From an uncultured Eubacteriales bacterium (GTDB taxonomy: Bacteria > Bacillota > Clostridia > Oscillospirales > Acutalibacteraceae): a stretch of 64,000 nucleotides of DNA. The stretch spans positions 14,975 through 78,974 of the forward strand of contig CAKSJY010000004.1 of the NCBI GenBank assembly GCA_934464585.1, in the 5' to 3' direction. The translations under genes and the position numbers were made by a program. Shown one piece after another: positions 59,736 through 64,000 of this stretch. Every line of letters begins with the position of its first letter. Position 1 is the first letter of the stretch. The notes beneath the pieces were generated by a model. The model searched no databases. It had not been told where the DNA came from and saw only the letters and a list, made by a program, of their open reading frames with translations.

Positions 59736-61220
59736 ATGAATTTGAAAAATAGTTATGAACAATATTTGCGAAAGAAATACGATATACCAGACGAGTGCGA
59801 TATAATTACTAAACGTGGGTTTGTTATGAGTAAAAGTGAAAAATTGGCTGAAAATGAAAATGCTGAAAATGATCCGTTTAAAATAAGAAGTCTAGTTTAT
59901 AAGGATATCAAAAACGATATTGAGAAAATACATGACCTTATAGAAAAGGCAAATGAAGAAATTGATGATTTACTAAGGTTAAAAGAAAGTGCAGAAGATA
60001 CAAACGAACAAATATATGATCTGCAAATAGAATTGATAGTGGATGATTTATTCAGTGATCTATCAAGCTCTATTAAAGCTCTTACCAATCAGGCATATAA
60101 AAGTTTTCTTTTAAGGTTAAATGAAAATTCCAACAATGAAATAGAATATTTATATGATTATGCTTTACTAGATAAGGAAATATATAGTAAAATAAATTTA
60201 TGGATCGAAAACTTGAAAAATTGGTTTGTAGATAAAATAGATCATAGTGATATAGGTCTTAATTTTCAAACAAAGTCTTGCTTCAAAGCTCAAACTTATA
60301 CCTCAAGTTATGATTTTTTAGATGATATTTTTGAAACTACAACAAAAGGCTTTTTCGATGATATTTTAGGTTCTGTTGAAGACTTTTTCAGTAGCCTTAA
60401 AAATAGGATAGATAGGCTTATATTTAACGTTATATTGTTGATTCAAACAGAGGTTAAGAAAATTTATTATCATTATGTAAAAGGAGTAGACTGCTACAAA
60501 GTTGTACTTTCTGATAATATTAACGCCTGCGAAAAATGTAAAGAAATGGATGGAAAGGCTTTTTATATATCTGAATTACAAGTAGGCAAAACAGCCCCTC
60601 CATTTCATCCGAACTGTGGATGTACGATTATAAAAACAAGGACTACCTCAAATATTGATGAACCGTTAACTCTGGCAGATCCTTTAAGTGAATATAACAG
60701 AGAAGATGCGATTCGATATGCTATGCAGTGGTTTGATGGTCAAAATCCCGAATATCCTTCATTTGGAGATATAGGCGACTGTGCAAACTTTGTTTCACAA
60801 TGTTTAATAGCCGGTGGATTTAAAATGAATGAGTATTGGCATTGCTATTATAGAAATGAGATATATCCAGTTGCTTTATTTAAACCATACTTTAAATGGA
60901 TATATACTGAGGCTTGGGCTGCAGCAAAGGATCAATATGAATATTTGAAAAATTCAGACATGGTTAAAGAGGAAATTATTTTAACCAGTTCTGATCAAAT
61001 AGCTAACGCAGTAAATGATAGTAAAAATCCTGTAAAGATAGGAGATATTATGTATCTTCAATTTGATAAGGATTACCCTCATCATGCTACAATTATAAGT
61101 AAGGTTGAGGGTGGAATGATTTATTATGCTGCACATACAATTTCACGTAATGATCAACCATTATCAGATTTTTTTAGAGAAAATCCGAATGGTCAGGCAT
61201 ATATTTTAAGGATTAAATAG
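59736..61220 (+). CDS. Phage Mu F-like/Amidase_6 fusion protein, possible toxin
   Basis: 494 residues in three parts. Residues 45-250 are helical, partly coiled coil. Residues 255-300 carry a phage minor-head (Mu F/SPP1 gp7) type Cys cluster: NACEKCKEMDGKAFYISE with C265 and C268, then PPFHPNCGCTI with H291, C294 and C296. Residues 315-494 match the putative amidase domain Amidase_6: NREDAIRYAMQWFDGQNPEY, DCANFVSQCLIAGG with C349, and PHHATIIS with H449/H450, an NlpC/P60-like Cys-His pair. There is no signal peptide. Two paralogous membrane proteins follow at once, suggesting an effector with immunity proteins. That role is inference. Confidence 0.75.
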   Translation: MNLKNSYEQYLRKKYDIPDECDIITKRGFVMSKSEKLAENENAENDPFKIRSLVYKDIKNDIEKIHDLIEKANEEIDDLLRLKESAEDTNEQIYDLQIELIVDDLFSDLSSSIKALTNQAYKSFLLRLNENSNNEIEYLYDYALLDKEIYSKINLWIENLKNWFVDKIDHSDIGLNFQTKSCFKAQTYTSSYDFLDDIFETTTKGFFDDILGSVEDFFSSLKNRIDRLIFNVILLIQTEVKKIYYHYVKGVDCYKVVLSDNINACEKCKEMDGKAFYISELQVGKTAPPFHPNCGCTIIKTRTTSNIDEPLTLADPLSEYNREDAIRYAMQWFDGQNPEYPSFGDIGDCANFVSQCLIAGGFKMNEYWHCYYRNEIYPVALFKPYFKWIYTEAWAAAKDQYEYLKNSDMVKEEIILTSSDQIANAVNDSKNPVKIGDIMYLQFDKDYPHHATIISKVEGGMIYYAAHTISRNDQPLSDFFRENPNGQAYILRIK

Positions 61221-61230
61221 GAGAATTTTG

Positions 61231-61641
61231 ATGAAAAAAACTATGATAAGGATTTTAATACCAATTTCTATTTTATGCATTATTTATATTTCACAATGTG
61301 TTTATCTAAGTTTTAAATTAGATAAAGTGGTGCAAGCAAGTTATAACTCATATGGTGAAGTTAACAATTATTCTGACATAGTATCAGATGAGATTTTTGA
61401 TAGATTAAACTATAGAAGATATGAAAATGAATATATTGTACCTTCTATAGAAAAAAATATTAAAACATTTCCAATTACTCTATGGTTTAAGAATAGAGCA
61501 TATTCAAAATATAAATACACATACAAAAGGGTTGATTATGAAGGTCATTCACTTTGTGGTTCATATGAGGTTCCGGTAACAATCACATGGGAATGGAAGA
61601 ACTTTAAATGGATAATTACTGGGAAGTATGAATTACCATAA
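61231..61641 (+). CDS. Membrane-anchored small protein, possible immunity protein (short paralogue)
   Basis: About 136 residues from the ATG at 61231. One N-terminal membrane helix (MIRILIPISILCIIYISQCV) and an extracytoplasmic domain with YLSFKLDKVVQASYNSYGEV and a terminal WEWKNFKWIITGKYELP. The same pattern (YLSFKTDYLVRTAYETNGKY to ELKNFKWVVTDVFEYP) forms the C-terminal half of the next gene. It begins ten bases after the amidase-like gene. No known family is recognised. Confidence 0.7.
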   Translation: MKKTMIRILIPISILCIIYISQCVYLSFKLDKVVQASYNSYGEVNNYSDIVSDEIFDRLNYRRYENEYIVPSIEKNIKTFPITLWFKNRAYSKYKYTYKRVDYEGHSLCGSYEVPVTITWEWKNFKWIITGKYELP

Positions 61642-61668
61642 TAAAAAGGTTACGTAGGAGGCCATAAA

Positions 61669-62475
61669 TTGAAAAAATTTTTATCCATATACGGAATAAC
61701 ATTATTTTTATTTGTTACATACCTTTTTTTAAATGACTTTGTAAGTGACTACTCTTACATATACATAAACAATTTTTCGCCTATTGTTTCTACTAAACTA
61801 TTGCCTAAATACAATCTATCCTCGTCACTTATGTTTTTTGTTTATATAATAGCTTCAATAGCTATTATACTAGCTATTAAATTTAAGAAGACTCATATTG
61901 TGGCAATAATATGTAATTTAATTATTTCTATTCCAATATTTTTGGTACATAAAGATACTCTATTTTTCGAACCATTCTATTTTATGTACAGTTATTCTCA
62001 CTGTATTAATATACTTATCTGGGTGTGGTACATATACCTTTCTATATTTGGTGGAATTATGCTTGCTTTTTATTTATTTATTAATTCTAGCAAATGTACT
62101 TCGCAGCAAAAGAAAAAGATTAAAAAAATTATAAAAATTGGATTAATATCACTTGTTTCAGTCGCTACTATATACTTGACTCAGTGCCTTTATTTAAGTT
62201 TTAAGACAGATTATTTAGTTAGAACTGCTTATGAAACTAATGGGAAGTATTCACAAGAACTAGAGGACATTATTTCAGAAGAAAATTTTAAACTCCTTAG
62301 CTATGAAGGAAGAAAAGATAATCATAGTTTTCCTATGTCTTTTGTGTTTTTTAAGCAAGCGAGATCCTGGTGCTGGTATGGTAACATAAAATTAAATTTA
62401 CACTTTCCTAAAATCGTTAGTTTTGAACTGAAAAACTTTAAATGGGTAGTTACAGACGTGTTCGAATACCCATAA
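61669..62475 (+). CDS. Polytopic membrane protein, possible immunity protein (long paralogue)
   Basis: 268 residues with a TTG start after AGGAGG. Four membrane helices occupy residues 5-140. A fifth (IGLISLVSVATIYLTQCLYL) leads to an extracytoplasmic domain homologous to the whole preceding 136-residue protein. Tandem paralogues after an effector-like gene are common for immunity proteins. The family is not recognised. A good terminator follows, closing the three-gene unit. Confidence 0.7.
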   Translation: MKKFLSIYGITLFLFVTYLFLNDFVSDYSYIYINNFSPIVSTKLLPKYNLSSSLMFFVYIIASIAIILAIKFKKTHIVAIICNLIISIPIFLVHKDTLFFEPFYFMYSYSHCINILIWVWYIYLSIFGGIMLAFYLFINSSKCTSQQKKKIKKIIKIGLISLVSVATIYLTQCLYLSFKTDYLVRTAYETNGKYSQELEDIISEENFKLLSYEGRKDNHSFPMSFVFFKQARSWCWYGNIKLNLHFPKIVSFELKNFKWVVTDVFEYP

Positions 62476-62498
62476 AAATCAAAAATAATTAATAAAAG

Positions 62499-62526
62499 TG
62501 AGGGGATTTATTCCTCTCATTTTTTA
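62499..62526 (+). terminator. Terminator of the amidase/membrane-protein unit
   Basis: GTGAGGGGA pairs with TTCCTCTCA (one G-T pair) and is followed by T6. Confidence 0.8.
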
Positions 62527-62544
62527 TGTAGAAAGGGGAACAAC

Positions 62545-63360
62545 ATGAAAATAAACAAACAAAGTATAAAAGAAAATTTTAATGAGGATATAGACAACAT
62601 AAAAAAAGGACATTCAACAACAACATACTACATAGAGGAACAAGGCAAATTAAAACCAAGAAATGAAAGTACACCAAATAACATAGATACCGCTCAGAGG
62701 GTTATGGAAATAGCAACAGGCCATGGCAACAAGATATATGAAAACCCTCTACAGTTCGCAATAGCTGTAAAGGGTTTTGAGAATTGGTGCATTGACAAAA
62801 ATGTAGCGCCGTCATATGCCGGGCTGGCTTATTATCTTAATATATCTAAGGATACCCTTATTAAATACACTAGGGATACGACTCAATATATATGTTATAG
62901 TATAATTGATAATACAATAAGTGAATACATTTATTCGACGAATGACAAATCTAAATTGGATAAGTATATATCTAGTTATTATATAGTAGAAGATCTAGAT
63001 AATAATAAGAATATTATCTATTCAGACGTTAAATACATAGGAGATATAAAGGATAATATTAATAAGTATAGTAAAGTTATATCTGTTAAGGATAAAATAG
63101 ATAATAAGGAGTATAGTGTAAAAGAAAGTGTTACAATTTTCGCAAAAACTCTCGCCCCTATAAATAATCTGCTTGAAATGGTCAATATTAGTAAGGCCGA
63201 GGTGGCTAGAAATCCAGCTTGGCATATATTTTTAGCAAAGAACAATTTTGGCAAAACGACTCAATATGTAGATCAAATGCAGCAACAAATAAGTGTACAT
63301 AATCCCCTTGACGAAATGAGTGATGATGAAATATTGAAGGCAGCTCAGAGCAGACCATAA
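62545..63360 (+). CDS. Orphan small terminase-like DNA-binding protein with low-complexity insertion
   Basis: 271 residues. The part before residue ~115 has the HTH FENWCIDKNVAPSYAGLAYY, LNISKDTLIKYTRDT, and the C-terminus has NPAWHIFLAKNNFGKTTQYV and MSDDEILKAA. Both match the phage small-terminase family ending KNNFGW...DDEIL. Between them about 85 residues are Tyr/Ile/Asp/Asn/Lys-rich low complexity and look inserted. No large terminase, capsid or primase gene is next to it. It may belong to a phage satellite or remnant. AAAGGGG precedes the ATG. Confidence 0.7.
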   Translation: MKINKQSIKENFNEDIDNIKKGHSTTTYYIEEQGKLKPRNESTPNNIDTAQRVMEIATGHGNKIYENPLQFAIAVKGFENWCIDKNVAPSYAGLAYYLNISKDTLIKYTRDTTQYICYSIIDNTISEYIYSTNDKSKLDKYISSYYIVEDLDNNKNIIYSDVKYIGDIKDNINKYSKVISVKDKIDNKEYSVKESVTIFAKTLAPINNLLEMVNISKAEVARNPAWHIFLAKNNFGKTTQYVDQMQQQISVHNPLDEMSDDEILKAAQSRP

Positions 63361-63372
63361 GAATAATCTTTC

Positions 63373-63432
63373 CTAGGACGCCGTCGCATAAAAAATAAAT
63401 ATAAAATAGATGCTAGGACGCTGGCGAATAAT
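63373..63432. repeat. Imperfect direct repeat at the 3' end of the recombinase gene
   Basis: CTAGGACGCCGTCGCATAAA (63373) and CTAGGACGCTGGCGAATAAT (63413) share nine identical bases at the start and several matches after. The second copy contains the stop codon of the serine recombinase. It could be a recombination-site or duplication scar. Confidence 0.5.
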
Positions 63433-63991
63433 TATCTTTTTCTTCTTTTACAAATCTATAAAATATAGTATGTTTTAAATTTAACCTTTTCATAGCTTCG
63501 GTGGCCGTGATTTCTTTTGCTTGGTATTGTCTGTAAATTCCATACCAGTTCAAAGGCTTTTCAATAGGTTTTCTACCTTTATAAATGCCCTTTTCTTTGA
63601 CAATTTTTATACCTTCCTTTTGTCGTTCTAATAAATTAGTACGTTTGAATTCGTTAATAGCTGCAATCATCGTAAGCATTAATTTACCTGTTGGCGTTGA
63701 CGTATCTAAGTTTTCCTTTAGTGATATTAGCCTTATTTCCTTGTTTTTCAGTTCATCAATGATATTTAATAAGTCACGTGTTGAACGGCTTAAGCGGCTA
63801 AAATCTTTAATATAGATGGTGTCTTCTTCCCTAATATAGTCCATCATTTCTGTGAATTTGGGGCGGCCTGTATTTTTACCGCTTATTTTCTCAATAAACC
63901 ATTTATCTATATTAAAGGGTTTGAGGGTGGCTACTTGCCGCACCTCATTTTGGTCTACTGTACTAACTCTTATATATGCGATATTTGACAT
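63413..63991 (-). CDS. Serine recombinase (resolvase/invertase family)
   Basis: 192 residues, complete. The catalytic domain has AYIRVSTVDQN with nucleophile S10, KDFSRLSRSTRDLLNIIDEL and PTGKLMLTMIAAINEFKRTN. A short C-terminal HTH (ITATEAMKRLNLKHTIFYRF) is of the Hin/Tn3-resolvase size. It is a small resolvase or invertase rather than a large integrase. The start is 10 bases from the end of the window, so its promoter and any upstream recombination sites are not visible. Confidence 0.93.
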   Translation of the reverse strand: MSNIAYIRVSTVDQNEVRQVATLKPFNIDKWFIEKISGKNTGRPKFTEMMDYIREEDTIYIKDFSRLSRSTRDLLNIIDELKNKEIRLISLKENLDTSTPTGKLMLTMIAAINEFKRTNLLERQKEGIKIVKEKGIYKGRKPIEKPLNWYGIYRQYQAKEITATEAMKRLNLKHTIFYRFVKEEKDNYSPAS

Positions 63992-64000
63992 GTTATAAAC

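Noticed and set aside
63373..63432. Direct repeat as a defined att or res site
   Set aside because: The two copies are short and imperfect, and the recombinase upstream region lies outside the window, so the site type cannot be established.

Overview
The window is AT-rich chromosomal DNA from an anaerobic, endospore-forming low-GC Firmicute, most likely a member of the Clostridia. The evidence is a complete SpoIIE, rubrerythrin, pyruvate phosphate dikinase, a glycogen phosphorylase/amylase pair, clostridial-type S1-domain, DegV and DUF4830 proteins, strong AGGAGG-like ribosome binding sites and frequent TTG/GTG starts. No rRNA, tRNA or CRISPR array was recognised by eye.

Layout. 1-3.5 kb: the 3' end of a DegV gene, a STAS protein with an unknown partner, then a leftward operon of an XRE regulator with a promoter/operator palindrome, two DUF2178-like membrane proteins (one cut by a Trp-to-stop change) and a membrane-anchored L7/L12-like peptide. 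3.7-10.3 kb: an S1-domain protein and four tandem paralogous secreted beta-helix repeat proteins with duplicated promoters and a duplicated terminator. 10.4-15.2 kb: rubrerythrin, rsmI, a tRNA1(Val) methyltransferase and spoIIE. 15.4-18.7 kb: a giant DUF4157-like (HELTH) protein. 19-31 kb: DegV, pyridoxal-type kinase, rpsB-tsf, the ftsE-ftsX-M23 hydrolase module next to a Ctp homologue that has lost its Ser/Lys dyad, a CdaR/PucR-type regulator, an orphan MalK-like ATPase with every catalytic motif degraded, an RsuA-type pseudouridine synthase and a DUF4830 protein. 31.3-37.6 kb: sodium-dependent symporter, coiled-coil protein, alanine racemase and PPDK.

37.8-51.0 kb is a compact leftward PBSX/XkdT-type phage structural cluster in the order small terminase, large terminase, portal, protease, capsid, connectors, contractile sheath, tube, tail chaperone, LysM, hub, spike, baseplate and fibre. 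It has one promoter and one strong terminator, and sits between housekeeping genes. I see no integrase, repressor, replication or lysis gene and, strikingly, no tape-measure gene, although the tail chaperone still carries a textbook A AAA AAC -1 frameshift site. It looks like a domesticated or gene-transfer-agent-like particle locus, or a defective prophage.

51.3-59.3 kb returns to the core genome: a small membrane protein, DUF1015, glycogen phosphorylase, a GH13 amylase with a long lysine-rich tail, a short QueG-like iron-sulfur protein and a CBS-pair protein. 59.7-64 kb is accessory DNA. It holds a phage Mu F-like/Amidase_6 fusion followed by two paralogous membrane proteins (a possible toxin with immunity proteins), an orphan small-terminase-like protein with a low-complexity insertion, a short direct repeat and a small serine recombinase.
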